Source: Bacteroidetes bacterium UBA7674 (GTDB lineage: Bacteria > Bacteroidota > Bacteroidia > Chitinophagales > Chitinophagaceae). From it: a DNA stretch of 64,000 nucleotides. This document shows positions 43,332-51,849 of the stretch, one piece after another. Numbering within the stretch: the first letter of the stretch is position 1; each line of letters starts with the position of its first letter. Under the pieces are notes generated by a model. It was not told the origin of the DNA, made no database searches, and worked only from the letters and a program-made list of their open reading frames with translations. The DNA lies in NCBI GenBank assembly GCA_002483105.1, contig DLHG01000009.1, positions 325,598 through 389,597 of the forward strand, given 5' to 3'. The translations under genes were made by a program, and so were the position numbers.

Positions 43332-43946
43332 TTACTCTCCGTCCTTATACTGCCACAGATGAAGACAGGCCAGTGTTCTGTACGGGCTCCACTTTTGGGA
43401 GAGCTTGAGCATTTTTTCGCGAAGGGCTTTTTTATCGGTGGGGTCGAGTTTGTAGAGTTTTATCATGGCTTGCTGTATACCGAGGTCATCTACTGCAAAT
43501 ACATCTTCTCTTCCCAATGTGAACATGAGCATCATCTCTACTGTCCATTTGCCGACACCTTTTATAGGCAGGAGAAATTGCATCACTTCTTCATTACTCA
43601 TCTTGTATAGCTTCTTATCTTCCATGCCATGCTCGATAGCGTACTCTGCTACGTTGCGCACATAGTTGGTCTTGGCATTGGAAAGGCCTATGCTGCGTAG
43701 GTTATCGAAGGGGACATCGAGTATCTGTTGTGGGGTAGGTGCTTTGCCGTCGAATAAGTCCAGGAAGCGGTTGTATATCACCCTGGCCACTGTAGTGGAC
43801 AACTGTTGAGACATTATTGATGCGCATAACTGCAGGCAGATGTTTTTCTTCTTCTTAATAGTGAAGGCATCGCAGTTGAGTGCGGGCCGCAATTTTTTAT
43901 CTGCAGATAGATGCTCGATGTATGAGTCGAATGTTTTGGCAGGCAT
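43332..43946 (-). CDS. DNA-3-methyladenine glycosylase (AlkA-type, HhH-GPD)
   Basis: 204 aa. The helix-hairpin-helix/Gly-Pro-Asp pattern is seen as LLPIKGVGKWTVEMMLMFTLG with the catalytic Asp in FAVDDLGI; the first helices have CASIMSQQLSTTVARVIYNRF. It removes alkylated bases such as 3-methyladenine in base-excision repair. It is shorter than E. coli AlkA (which has an extra N-terminal domain), as usual for the compact group. Probably co-transcribed with the DnaJ-TM gene. Confidence 0.9.
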   Translation of the reverse strand: MPAKTFDSYIEHLSADKKLRPALNCDAFTIKKKKNICLQLCASIMSQQLSTTVARVIYNRFLDLFDGKAPTPQQILDVPFDNLRSIGLSNAKTNYVRNVAEYAIEHGMEDKKLYKMSNEEVMQFLLPIKGVGKWTVEMMLMFTLGREDVFAVDDLGIQQAMIKLYKLDPTDKKALREKMLKLSQKWSPYRTLACLHLWQYKDGE

Positions 43947-43976
43947 TGTATGGAAATGTGAGCGGGAAATTACGCA

Positions 43977-44006
43977 TAAAAAAATCAGCGGTGATAAGCC
44001 GCTGAT
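43977..44006 (-). terminator. Terminator of the 63-aa peptide gene
   Basis: On the minus strand ATCAGCGG pairs with CCGCTGAT around a 7-nt loop, followed by TTTTTTT. It lies upstream of the glycosylase gene, so it can only serve the small gene at 44030. Confidence 0.82.
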
Positions 44007-44029
44007 CTGAATATTGTTGTTTAAAAAAA

Positions 44030-44221
44030 TTACCTGTTTTTCTTTTGCTCTACCGGTATAGGTATTGGTATTGGCTGCATAAAATGGTAAGGCGTTATAG
44101 ACCTACCCAGGTTACGCCAACGAGGCATGAAACCATTGTTGTTAAATGCAGGCACAGCCTTAAGCACACCATTCACTAAACCAGAAATAGCTTTACTCAC
44201 TAAACGGATGATCATCTTCAT
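44030..44221 (-). CDS. 63-aa cationic, amphipathic-helix peptide
   Basis: Small ORF with its own -7 box (44324-44331) and own terminator. Residues 1-24 (MKMIIRLVSKAISGLVNGVL then KAVP) form an amphipathic helix: hydrophobic residues at 4, 5, 8, 12, 15, 16, 19, 20, 23 and Lys/Arg/Ser/Asn at 2, 6, 9, 10, 13, 17, 21. Then an Asn/aromatic/Arg segment and a C-terminal PIPIPIP with a basic end. No signal peptide. The frame is open up to 44326, but that start lies in the promoter box. It may be a membrane-binding or toxin-like peptide; function unknown. The leader of about 95 nt could be regulatory. Confidence 0.62.
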   Translation of the reverse strand: MKMIIRLVSKAISGLVNGVLKAVPAFNNNGFMPRWRNLGRSITPYHFMQPIPIPIPVEQKKNR

Positions 44222-44323
44222 AAATCGGTCTCGCCACTTATCCTGAAAAAAGGGCTTTGTTTTAATGTTGTTGTTAAAGGAAGAATTGCAATAACTAAAG
44301 CTACGTTGAATTATGGTAAAAAA

Positions 44324-44331
44324 CAAAGTTA
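44324..44331 (-). promoter_or_regulatory. -7 box of the 63-aa peptide gene
   Basis: TAACTTTG on the minus strand, about 103 nt before the ATG. It overlaps the alternative TTG start of the longer frame. Confidence 0.55.
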
Positions 44332-44450
44332 AAACGACTGTTTTTCATGTCATTAGAGGGTAAAAACGCTATATTTGCATGTATGTACACGTATAAATTT
44401 AGCTTATCCGCACATGCAAACACCGATTAGCGTGGGAGTTAGAACCAGCT

Positions 44451-44458
44451 TAATTTTG
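44451..44458 (+). promoter_or_regulatory. -7 box of the ygiD-like gene
   Basis: TAATTTTG, match to TAnnTTTG, 16 nt before the ATG. Confidence 0.5.
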
Positions 44459-44474
44459 TAAAATAACAAGCCAT

Positions 44475-45362
44475 ATGCACAGGAGAACCTTTATAAAATC
44501 TGCGGGACTATTGGCTGCATCTCAATTAGTAGGTATGAACAGTATATCAGCATTGCAGGCCCTGGAGGGTAAATTAGCACCATCTGAAAGGATGCCTGTG
44601 CTCTTCATCGGGCATGGCAACCCGATGAATGCGATAGAGGACAATGCCTATACCAAGAGCTGGAGAAACCTGGGAAAGCAGCTTCCTAAGCCGCAGGCGA
44701 TACTGGTAGTATCAGCGCACTGGCTGACAAGGGGAACGAAGGTGACTGCTATGGAACAACCCAAGACCATACACGACTTTGGTGGCTTCCCGAAAAAGCT
44801 ATTTGACCAGCAATATAATGCGCCGGGTACACCGGAACTGGCGAAGTACACCAAAAGTATTGTGACAAGTACAGAAGTAGGATTGGATAGCGAGTGGGGA
44901 CTGGATCACGGAAGCTGGAGTGTATTGCTGCCGATGTACCCGATGGCAGATATTCCGGTGTATCAACTGAGCATTGATTATTACAAGCCGCTGAGTTACC
45001 ATTATGAGATAGGAAAGGAGCTAAGTAAGCTGAGGGATAAAGGTGTGTTGATAATAGGCAGTGGTAACATAGTACATAACCTTGGGAAGGTGAACTGGAG
45101 CGGTGACGGAAATAACTATGACTGGGCTGTAGAGTTTGACACGAAGTTTAAAGATTGGATGGACAAAGGTGACCATAAATCTATACTTGACTATCAGAAG
45201 ATATTAGGTTCTACTGCGGAGATGGCGCATCCTACCAATGATCACTTGCTGCCATTGTATTATGTGCTGGGATTGCAGCAGAAGGAAGATAAACTGTCTT
45301 ATTTTAATGATACCATAGATATGGGTTCCATCTCTATGCGCTCTATGATAATAGGAGGGTAA
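44475..45362 (+). CDS. ygiD: 4,5-DOPA dioxygenase extradiol family protein (YgiD/LigB-like)
   Basis: 295 aa. A twin-arginine-like N-terminus, MHRRTFIKSAGLLAASQLVG, suggests export or a vestigial Tat signal. The mature part is LigB-type: LFIGHGNPMNAIE, AILVVSAHWLT, DHGSWSVLLPMYP, IIGSGNIVHNLG, with His residues placed as metal ligands (HGNP, SAHW, DHG, AHPTNDH). Homologues cleave catechol rings such as DOPA. The substrate here is unknown. The stop codon lies 3 nt from the convergent stop at 45366. Confidence 0.86.
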   Translation: MHRRTFIKSAGLLAASQLVGMNSISALQALEGKLAPSERMPVLFIGHGNPMNAIEDNAYTKSWRNLGKQLPKPQAILVVSAHWLTRGTKVTAMEQPKTIHDFGGFPKKLFDQQYNAPGTPELAKYTKSIVTSTEVGLDSEWGLDHGSWSVLLPMYPMADIPVYQLSIDYYKPLSYHYEIGKELSKLRDKGVLIIGSGNIVHNLGKVNWSGDGNNYDWAVEFDTKFKDWMDKGDHKSILDYQKILGSTAEMAHPTNDHLLPLYYVLGLQQKEDKLSYFNDTIDMGSISMRSMIIGG

Positions 45363-45365
45363 TAA

Positions 45366-45731
45366 CTAAGCTGTAGTAGCTTCACCTGAAGGCGCAGTAG
45401 CAGGTGCTTTATCTATGAAGAATTGCTTTTCGCCGCTGTGCTGGAAAACACGCACACTGCGCAGGCCGTTCTCATCATAATCCAGCATTGCCTGTAATGG
45501 TTCATTGCCATAAGGTTTGTAGAGATATTCCTGTCCGTCTATCAATACCGTTTTGTTAGTAATGATAATAGAACCTTTCTCAGTGCCCTGGCTTACATTC
45601 TCTGTACCGTCTGATAGAAATGAAATCGTTTGCGTACGTGCATACGCATAAGTTTTGCCACCCTTGCTGAGCATCCTGTAAAGGGCTACAGCAAGCGCTA
45701 CGGCTATGAGTAATAAAAGTGCACGCATCAT
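45366..45731 (-). CDS. Hypothetical protein with N-terminal TM segment
   Basis: 121 aa. N-terminal hydrophobic helix (about 3-20, ALLLLIAVALAVALYRML), then a short beta-rich domain (TISFLSDGTENVSQGTEKGSI, VLIDGQEYLYKPYG) and an Ala/Pro/Thr-rich C-terminus. No family recognised. It is convergent with ygiD with a 3-nt gap and there is no terminator between them. I see no promoter box upstream. Confidence 0.65.
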   Translation of the reverse strand: MMRALLLLIAVALAVALYRMLSKGGKTYAYARTQTISFLSDGTENVSQGTEKGSIIITNKTVLIDGQEYLYKPYGNEPLQAMLDYDENGLRSVRVFQHSGEKQFFIDKAPATAPSGEATTA

Positions 45732-45892
45732 TATATTTAAAGAAACGATTTAAAACTGATATAAGGCGAAATCCTCCGCAATAGTTATACCCAATGTGTG
45801 GAATCCTCTATATACCACGGGTTTTGACACTGCAATTTTAATACAAATTCAAAGGTTATGCAAAGTGAGAATTGTAAAATTTATATAAAATC

Positions 45893-46531
45893 TTAAGGTT
45901 TAACTGAATTATTAACATTTTGTAGAACCTCTTCTATTGCTTCCAGGGTACTATATCCCCGGGCGAGCATGTAATATTTTCCCTCCATCTGTATCACCAA
46001 ACAAGGGAAACCTGAAACGCCCGCCCCTTGTACCCATTGGAAATCCTGTTGTGTGCCATATTTACTTTCTTCGGTATTCATGGCTGCCACAAACTCATCG
46101 CTGTTGAGGCCGAAGGATGCCGCCAGTTCTCTATATGTATTCTCATCATTCCAGCTTTTACCATCACGGAAGATCGCGAGTTGGAGCTCGTGTGTGAAGT
46201 CCATTATTTTCTCCGGGTGCATTTCGCGGAATGTGTGCATCGCCCGGCATGGAGGTTCGGAGTTACTGATCTCTGTTCCGGTCCTTAACAGGTCGAGGTA
46301 TGGTTCGCCGAAGGTTACTCCGGTCATTTCTTCCACTCTTTTGTAGGCGCCCAGAATGTAATTTGCCATTTCAGATACGGGGGCTACACGTGCGCCGGTT
46401 ATCATGCCGCCGGGAATTACCTGGAAATCGTAGGTGTCCTTATATTTTTCCTTGAATTGCAGCATTACATTGCTGAAGCCATAGCACCATCCGCATAGCG
46501 GATCCATGATGTAGAGAATTGTTCCTTCCAT
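45893..46531 (-). CDS. DsbA/FrnE-family thioredoxin-fold protein
   Basis: 212 aa. Redox motif CGWC (Cys13, Cys16) at the start, MDPLCGWCYGFS, an inserted helical domain, and the cis-Pro loop VSGFPCLVI near the C-terminus. No signal peptide, so cytosolic, like FrnE/YwbO-type members rather than periplasmic DsbA. Partner unknown. It has its own promoter box 5 nt before the ATG, inside the 3' end of the APC permease gene. Confidence 0.88.
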   Translation of the reverse strand: MEGTILYIMDPLCGWCYGFSNVMLQFKEKYKDTYDFQVIPGGMITGARVAPVSEMANYILGAYKRVEEMTGVTFGEPYLDLLRTGTEISNSEPPCRAMHTFREMHPEKIMDFTHELQLAIFRDGKSWNDENTYRELAASFGLNSDEFVAAMNTEESKYGTQQDFQWVQGAGVSGFPCLVIQMEGKYYMLARGYSTLEAIEEVLQNVNNSVKP

Positions 46532-46536
46532 GGGAG

Positions 46537-46544
46537 CAAAGTTA
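46537..46544 (-). promoter_or_regulatory. -7 box 5 nt before the DsbA-like gene
   Basis: TAACTTTG on the minus strand followed by CTCCC and the ATG: again a leaderless layout. Confidence 0.55.
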
Positions 46545-46552
46545 AGGGCTTA

Positions 46553-47911
46553 TCAGGGACGGGATGGATCAGTCTGTTTATATGGGTATAGGCGTTCCTT
46601 AATGAAGAATAAGATCAACCCCGAAATGATAATGCCCAAAGCGTAGAAGATAAACTTCCAGTCGTTGGTGAAAAGGATGAATAGCCAAATGATGATAGAT
46701 ATAATTGCAGGGATAGGGAAGAGCGGCATTTTGTAGGGGGCGGTTTCGGTTTCTTTTTTACTCCTGAGCATGATGAGTCCTACAGCTTGCGAAACGAACT
46801 GTATCAATATCCGCATCACGATAATGGCTGTGATGACATCTTTCATTTTGAAAAGCAGGCTGAATATAAATGCGAGTGCGCCAAGTGCTAAAAGTGAAAC
46901 GTGGGGGAATTTGTGTTTCTTATGCACCCGTGCAAATGCGGGGAAGAAGTCGCCGTTCTGCGCAGCGGCGTATGGTATGCGCGAGTAACCGAGTATAACA
47001 GAGAATAAAGATGCGAGTGCGATGCATAAAACAAGACAGGTAGCTATCTGCCCGACAGTGTGATTATAGATGTGCTCGAAATAAGTGCTGACCACAAAAT
47101 CGGAAGCTGCTACTTCCTGCCAGGGAAGCACACCGAGTATTACACTCTGCATACAGAGGTAGAGGATGGCGATTCCGGTAATGGAAAGGAAGATACTCCG
47201 AGGGATATTCTTTTGCGGATCGCGTATCTCCGCACCAAGGTGACAGACATTGTAATAGCCGAGGTAAGAATAGACGGCCTTTAGAGAAGATTGTCCTAAT
47301 ACCACAAAAAATAGTTGAGATATACCTACTTCGCCCCATTTGAAGTCGAAAGCTTGTGCGGCATTAAAATGACCGATACCTGAAAGTATGAGCCAGATGA
47401 TTGTGCCCCCTGTAATAACAGATAGGACAACTGATAGTTTGCCGATGCTCTTGATGTTGCGGTAGAGCAGTGCGATGAGTAAGATGATCAGTCCACCGCT
47501 GACCATTTTCTTCTCGATGTCTGTAAGCGGTAAAAGGAATGTGAGGTATTGCGCAAAGCCGATAGCGCCACTGGCTATTACTAGCGGGGCTTGTATAGTG
47601 GTCTGCCAGATGAACAGGAAAGACATGAGGCGTCCGCGTTTCTTTTCGCCGAAGAGTTTCCTGAGGAATACATAGCTGCCACCAGCTTCCGGCCACCTTG
47701 CCCCCAGTTCCGCCCAAACCATACCATCCATGTAGGCCAGTAATGCACCGAGCAACCATGCGAGCAAGGATAAAGGCCCCTGCATTAAACCGACAATAAA
47801 AGGTATGGTGATAAACGGACCGATACCCACCATGTCTATCATATTGATAGCAGTGGCCTGGGTGAGCGATAAGCCTCTTTCCAGTTTGGGCTGGGGATCA
47901 GTTTGGTGCAA
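46553..47911 (-). CDS. APC-family amino acid/polyamine permease
   Basis: 452 aa, about 12 TM segments. The first helix carries the family signature GLSLTQATAINMIDMVGIGPFI with the broken-helix GIG motif for amino-acid binding. Later segments are typical (GALLAYMDGMVWAELGARWPEAGG, the APC Glu/Pro-Gly motif). It imports or exchanges an amino acid or amine; substrate unknown. The start used is a TTG (protein begins MHQTDPQPK) because no ATG precedes the conserved region closely. It lies 90 nt downstream of the response regulator. Confidence 0.88.
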   Translation of the reverse strand: MHQTDPQPKLERGLSLTQATAINMIDMVGIGPFITIPFIVGLMQGPLSLLAWLLGALLAYMDGMVWAELGARWPEAGGSYVFLRKLFGEKKRGRLMSFLFIWQTTIQAPLVIASGAIGFAQYLTFLLPLTDIEKKMVSGGLIILLIALLYRNIKSIGKLSVVLSVITGGTIIWLILSGIGHFNAAQAFDFKWGEVGISQLFFVVLGQSSLKAVYSYLGYYNVCHLGAEIRDPQKNIPRSIFLSITGIAILYLCMQSVILGVLPWQEVAASDFVVSTYFEHIYNHTVGQIATCLVLCIALASLFSVILGYSRIPYAAAQNGDFFPAFARVHKKHKFPHVSLLALGALAFIFSLLFKMKDVITAIIVMRILIQFVSQAVGLIMLRSKKETETAPYKMPLFPIPAIISIIIWLFILFTNDWKFIFYALGIIISGLILFFIKERLYPYKQTDPSRP

Positions 47912-48001
47912 TGTGCCTGTTTGAGAGAACTAAAGTATAAAAGGCTTAGTATCTCAGCTATCATTATTTACAATGGCAGCTTAGGCAGATGGAATGGCAC
48001 G

Positions 48002-48634
48002 CTAAATAAACTTATTGTCGCGTGCTGCTTTTATGGCGTCGGCTTTTGAGTGAACGTTGAGCTTGTGGTAGATGTTCTTGATGTGTGACTTTACCGTTTC
48101 CAGATCGATGAACAACTCCTGTGCAATACGTTTGCGGCTCTTGCCGATGGAGATATGCTCCAGTATTTCTGTTTCCCTGCGAGTGAGCGGTGTTTCTTCG
48201 TTGCGCTTAAAGGATGAGATCACCATGCGGGCGATGTGCGCGCTCATCGGTCCGCCGCCTTCCATTACCTCGTGTATTGCAGCAATAATTTTCTCGTGTG
48301 GCGTATTCTTGGTCAGGTAGCCGGAAGCACCGCTTCCTAAGGCACGGAATATCAGGTCTTCCTGTTCGTACACCGTGAGGATGAGTATGTATGCTTCGGG
48401 TAGAATTTTCTTGAGCTTAGGCAGCGCGTCAATTCCGGAAATGCCGGGAAGCTCTACGTCCAGCAATAAAACATCCGGATCGTCGTGAGCTATTTTGCGG
48501 GCGGCATCCTCGTAAGAGGGGTATGTGCCCGTTACTTTATATCCTTCGGTATTGCCGATGAGGTATGCATATCCTTCGCGGATGGTTTCGTCGTCTTCAA
48601 TAATTGCAACGCGTATATCCAGGTCCCGAGCCAT
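48002..48634 (-). CDS. NarL/LuxR-family response regulator
   Basis: 210 aa. Receiver domain: acidic pair IIEDDETIR (11-19), phospho-acceptor Asp59 in LLLDVELPG, TVYEQEDL and the Lys in YLTKNTPHEKI. C-terminal LuxR HTH (about 145-205: LTRRETEILEHISIGKSRKRIAQELFI, then TVKSHIKNIYHKL). It is the partner of the sensor kinase just upstream (71-nt gap). Likely target: genes around it such as the TonB-type barrel or the permease, but not shown. Confidence 0.95.
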   Translation of the reverse strand: MARDLDIRVAIIEDDETIREGYAYLIGNTEGYKVTGTYPSYEDAARKIAHDDPDVLLLDVELPGISGIDALPKLKKILPEAYILILTVYEQEDLIFRALGSGASGYLTKNTPHEKIIAAIHEVMEGGGPMSAHIARMVISSFKRNEETPLTRRETEILEHISIGKSRKRIAQELFIDLETVKSHIKNIYHKLNVHSKADAIKAARDNKFI

Positions 48635-48705
48635 AATGTGAGATAGTTTGTTATAAAGTTCCGACAGTTTTCGGGTAAAAGTATCACCCTAAACAGGTGA
48701 ATTTG

Positions 48706-51675
48706 TTAACGATCCCTCTTTTTATCAGCCCGCTTTTCCTTAGGAGGTAACCTGAAGGCGAGGTTGATGATCGTACCCTTTCCTTCTTTTGAGTCTATAT
48801 AAAACCTGCCTTGTATCCTCTTGGCGCGGACATGCATATTGTCGATTCCGTGGCCACGACTCGTGTTCTGTATGTCGAATCCGTTACCATTGTCCTTCAT
48901 CGTGATCTGCAATACGTTGCGCATTTTGATGCGGACGTCCAGTTCTATTTTCGTGGCTTTGGAATATTTGAGGCTGTTGTTGAGCGCTTCCTTAAATATC
49001 ATGATGAGGTTGCGGCTCACGTCCATAGGGAGCTTGTAGTCTTTCCAACGCATGTCTGTGCCGAGGAAGACGAAGTCTATATCTGTATCCTGTAGCAGCT
49101 CACCACCGAAATCGCGGATGCGGTGCAGTATCTCGTACAGCGAATCGTTGGATGGCTTCAGCGACCAGAGTATGTCTTTTGTGCCGCTGTATAGCTGAGA
49201 AGTATTGTCTTCTATCTGGCTGATGATGCGCTGTGTTTCCGGCGTCATCTGAATTTTATTCTTTAATACACTTGCCAGTACATTGATGCGGGTGAGCTTG
49301 TTGCCAACTTCATCGTGGAAATCTTCTGCAGTACGTTGGCGTACACGGTTCTGTTCTTCGCGACGGGTGCGCTCAATGAGTTTCAGCCTGTTTTGCTTGA
49401 TGCGGTTGGCCACATATTGTATCGTGATACCGAGTAAGATACAACCCGCCAGTATGAGCAGGCGGAACCAACCTGTTTTGTGGAATGGCGTGATGATCTC
49501 AAAATCATAGTGCAATTCGCCGCCGGTATTGCTTTCGATATGCAAGGTGTATTTGCCTGAAGGCAAGGCAGAGAACGTAACAGCATTGGTAGGGGACCAA
49601 TCGGACCATGGAGCATCGAGTCCCTCTATGCGATAGCGATAAGTGATCTGCTCACTGCCACCGCTCAATGATATAGCCTGGAAGGTGAAAGTGATGTTGT
49701 TCTTTTTGGGTGGCAAGTGAAGGCCGTATGGAATGTTGTACCACGCACCTGTGCTATCGTAATAAGTGGTGTCTGTGATCATCTCACCGAACACTTTTAC
49801 GGATTGTAGCACGATGCTGAGGGGCTTTGCATCAGTGGTCTGTTGCTGTGGCTGATAGTGGAGTGCGCCATTGGTAGTTCCGAACCAAATGCTGCCGTTA
49901 GGCATTTTGTAAACAGCATTGTGGTTGCTTTCCATTCCTGCAACGCCCTGGCTCTTGCCGTAGAATTTTATAACGGGTTTATCGTCTTCGTTAATGCTTA
50001 TTTTATGGATGCCGAAACCTGTCCCTAACCACACATTGTTGTTGTCGTCGGTGATGATGTTGTAGATGAAATCAGAACGCAGCCCGTTCGATTTGTTAAT
50101 GACAGAGCATTCGTCTGTTCTCAGGTTATAACGCAATACACCATTATCACTTGTGCCTATCCATAGCTCGTCGTTGTTTCTCAGTGCCAGGCATAAGGCT
50201 GAAGCGCTGTCAACAGCTTTAGTTGTAACAAAGTCATTTAATTTTCCATCGTGGTAGAGAAACATGCCCTTACCGGTGGCAACGAGTATACTGTCTGAAC
50301 CTATTTCGAGGAAAGACCGGACGAAGTAGTCGCTGTTAGGAACGCTATAAAAAGAGTCGGCCTCGTGATACATTACCTTGTTGCCAAATCCTATCCATAG
50401 GCGGTCTTTCGAGTCGGTATAAAGAGTGTTGATGCCAGAGAATGGGAATCCGTATCCCGGTGCGCGGTATAAACGGAATGAGGGAGAATAGGATATCAAT
50501 CCTCCCGGTGTGCCTAACCAAAGTTTGCCATCAGCAGTGGTGGCCATAGTAGAAATAGAAGGCATGGGGTCGAAATAGGGAATAGCAATGGGCGTTATTT
50601 TCTCCTGCTCGTATTTATAGAGGCCGGCATCCATAGTGCCCAGGTATATAGCGCCCGACTTTGTGCCAACGAGACTGCGTACTTGCCCGCTTTTGAGCCC
50701 CATTGCTTCATCCAATACTGTGAAAGGAGAGCCGGAAAAACGAAAAAGCCCTTGTCCGTCAGAGCCAAGCCAGACGTTGCCTTCCGCATCAGCAAAAACA
50801 CTCTGGAACCTGTTGTCACTAATTCCAGTCTGCTTATTGTAGTATTGGAGTGATTTTTCCGACAGTTTTAAGACGCCACTTTGCGTACCCAGCCATATGT
50901 TGCCTTTCTGGTCTTCCGTGATAGAATGGTAAGGTGCGAGGAATGTGACCCTCTGTTCATTTATTCTATGGAATTTTATTTTACCGCTATCCACTTTTAA
51001 TAAGCCCGAATATGAAGTGAGCCATACCTGGTCTTTACTGTCTTTAAAAAAGTCGATAATTACCGGAGGCTGTATGAAGAATGGATCGGGAGGTAAAGTT
51101 AGGGTATCCCATTTATTGCCTGTGCGATGCAGCACCGTACTATTGATCTTTGCGACCCAGATACCGTCTTTTTCAGGTAGGTAGGCACGTATGGAATCGT
51201 TGCCCGGGACGTCCAGCGGTTTGATCTTGTTCTTTTCAAGACTATAGACAAAGTAGTCGGCGGCGAACCATACTTTATTTTCCCCGTCAATCTTTATTTC
51301 CCTGATGCCTGTAGTGTTCTTAGGAAATGAATATTTTTTGAAAGTTCTACCATTGAAAGAAGAAAGTGAGCCGGGGTTGCCTATCCATAATTGTCCGGCC
51401 TTGTCGAAAGCAAGAGACATGACCTCGTTGCCGGGCATGCCGTCGCGGATTGTGTAGTTGGTGAAATTCTTTCCGTCGAAGCGTGCAAGTCCGCCGAGCG
51501 TACCTATCCAGAGATGGCCGAAATTATCCTGGGTGATGGCAGTTACCTGCGACTGTATCAGCCCGTTTTCTACGTTGAGGTTGTAAAACGAAGTTCGCTG
51601 TGCGGATGAGGTAAATACGGCGAAGCAAAACAGCACAGCTGCCAGCAGCTTTTTTATTGTGTTCAATAGGCTCAT
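48706..51675 (-). CDS. Sensor histidine kinase with two-component-regulator propeller
   Basis: 989 aa from the ATG at 51675, because the signal peptide (MSLLNTIKKLLAAVLFCFAVFTSSAQ) should be at the N-terminus; an ATG at 51696 extends it by seven residues. The periplasmic part is two seven-bladed Reg_prop propellers (many copies of the pattern D-x(3)-N-x-W-[IL]-G-T) followed by a Y_Y_Y domain (ITYRYRIEGLDAPWSDW). One TM helix (LLILAGCILLGITIQYVANRI), then HisKA_3 dimerisation with the phospho-His in DFHDEVGNKL, and an HATPase domain (KDNGNGFD, GHGIDNM). No receiver domain, so it signals through the adjacent NarL-type regulator. Confidence 0.94.
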   Translation of the reverse strand: MSLLNTIKKLLAAVLFCFAVFTSSAQRTSFYNLNVENGLIQSQVTAITQDNFGHLWIGTLGGLARFDGKNFTNYTIRDGMPGNEVMSLAFDKAGQLWIGNPGSLSSFNGRTFKKYSFPKNTTGIREIKIDGENKVWFAADYFVYSLEKNKIKPLDVPGNDSIRAYLPEKDGIWVAKINSTVLHRTGNKWDTLTLPPDPFFIQPPVIIDFFKDSKDQVWLTSYSGLLKVDSGKIKFHRINEQRVTFLAPYHSITEDQKGNIWLGTQSGVLKLSEKSLQYYNKQTGISDNRFQSVFADAEGNVWLGSDGQGLFRFSGSPFTVLDEAMGLKSGQVRSLVGTKSGAIYLGTMDAGLYKYEQEKITPIAIPYFDPMPSISTMATTADGKLWLGTPGGLISYSPSFRLYRAPGYGFPFSGINTLYTDSKDRLWIGFGNKVMYHEADSFYSVPNSDYFVRSFLEIGSDSILVATGKGMFLYHDGKLNDFVTTKAVDSASALCLALRNNDELWIGTSDNGVLRYNLRTDECSVINKSNGLRSDFIYNIITDDNNNVWLGTGFGIHKISINEDDKPVIKFYGKSQGVAGMESNHNAVYKMPNGSIWFGTTNGALHYQPQQQTTDAKPLSIVLQSVKVFGEMITDTTYYDSTGAWYNIPYGLHLPPKKNNITFTFQAISLSGGSEQITYRYRIEGLDAPWSDWSPTNAVTFSALPSGKYTLHIESNTGGELHYDFEIITPFHKTGWFRLLILAGCILLGITIQYVANRIKQNRLKLIERTRREEQNRVRQRTAEDFHDEVGNKLTRINVLASVLKNKIQMTPETQRIISQIEDNTSQLYSGTKDILWSLKPSNDSLYEILHRIRDFGGELLQDTDIDFVFLGTDMRWKDYKLPMDVSRNLIMIFKEALNNSLKYSKATKIELDVRIKMRNVLQITMKDNGNGFDIQNTSRGHGIDNMHVRAKRIQGRFYIDSKEGKGTIINLAFRLPPKEKRADKKRDR

Positions 51676-51822
51676 TTCAGGTTTGAAATTAAGCATTGTT
51701 GCGCTCTTTATCTATAGGTTTTGCCATACATCACCCCTTTAAAGGGATAAATAAAACGCACTTTCATGTTAAGCGTATGCAAATCACGCTCAGGGGGGTA
51801 CAAAGGGGCAATATGCTACGGG

Positions 51823-51830
51823 TACATTTG
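51823..51830 (+). promoter_or_regulatory. -7 box of the TonB-type barrel gene
   Basis: TACATTTG, match to TAnnTTTG, 19 nt before the ATG; AAGGAG lies between them. It sits in the divergent region shared with the sensor kinase gene. Confidence 0.55.
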
Positions 51831-51849
51831 AAGGAGAATTGATCGTCTT

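Noticed and set aside
44222..44326. 98-aa version of the small peptide gene
   Set aside because: Its start codon overlaps the -7 box, so the upstream part would not be in the mRNA.
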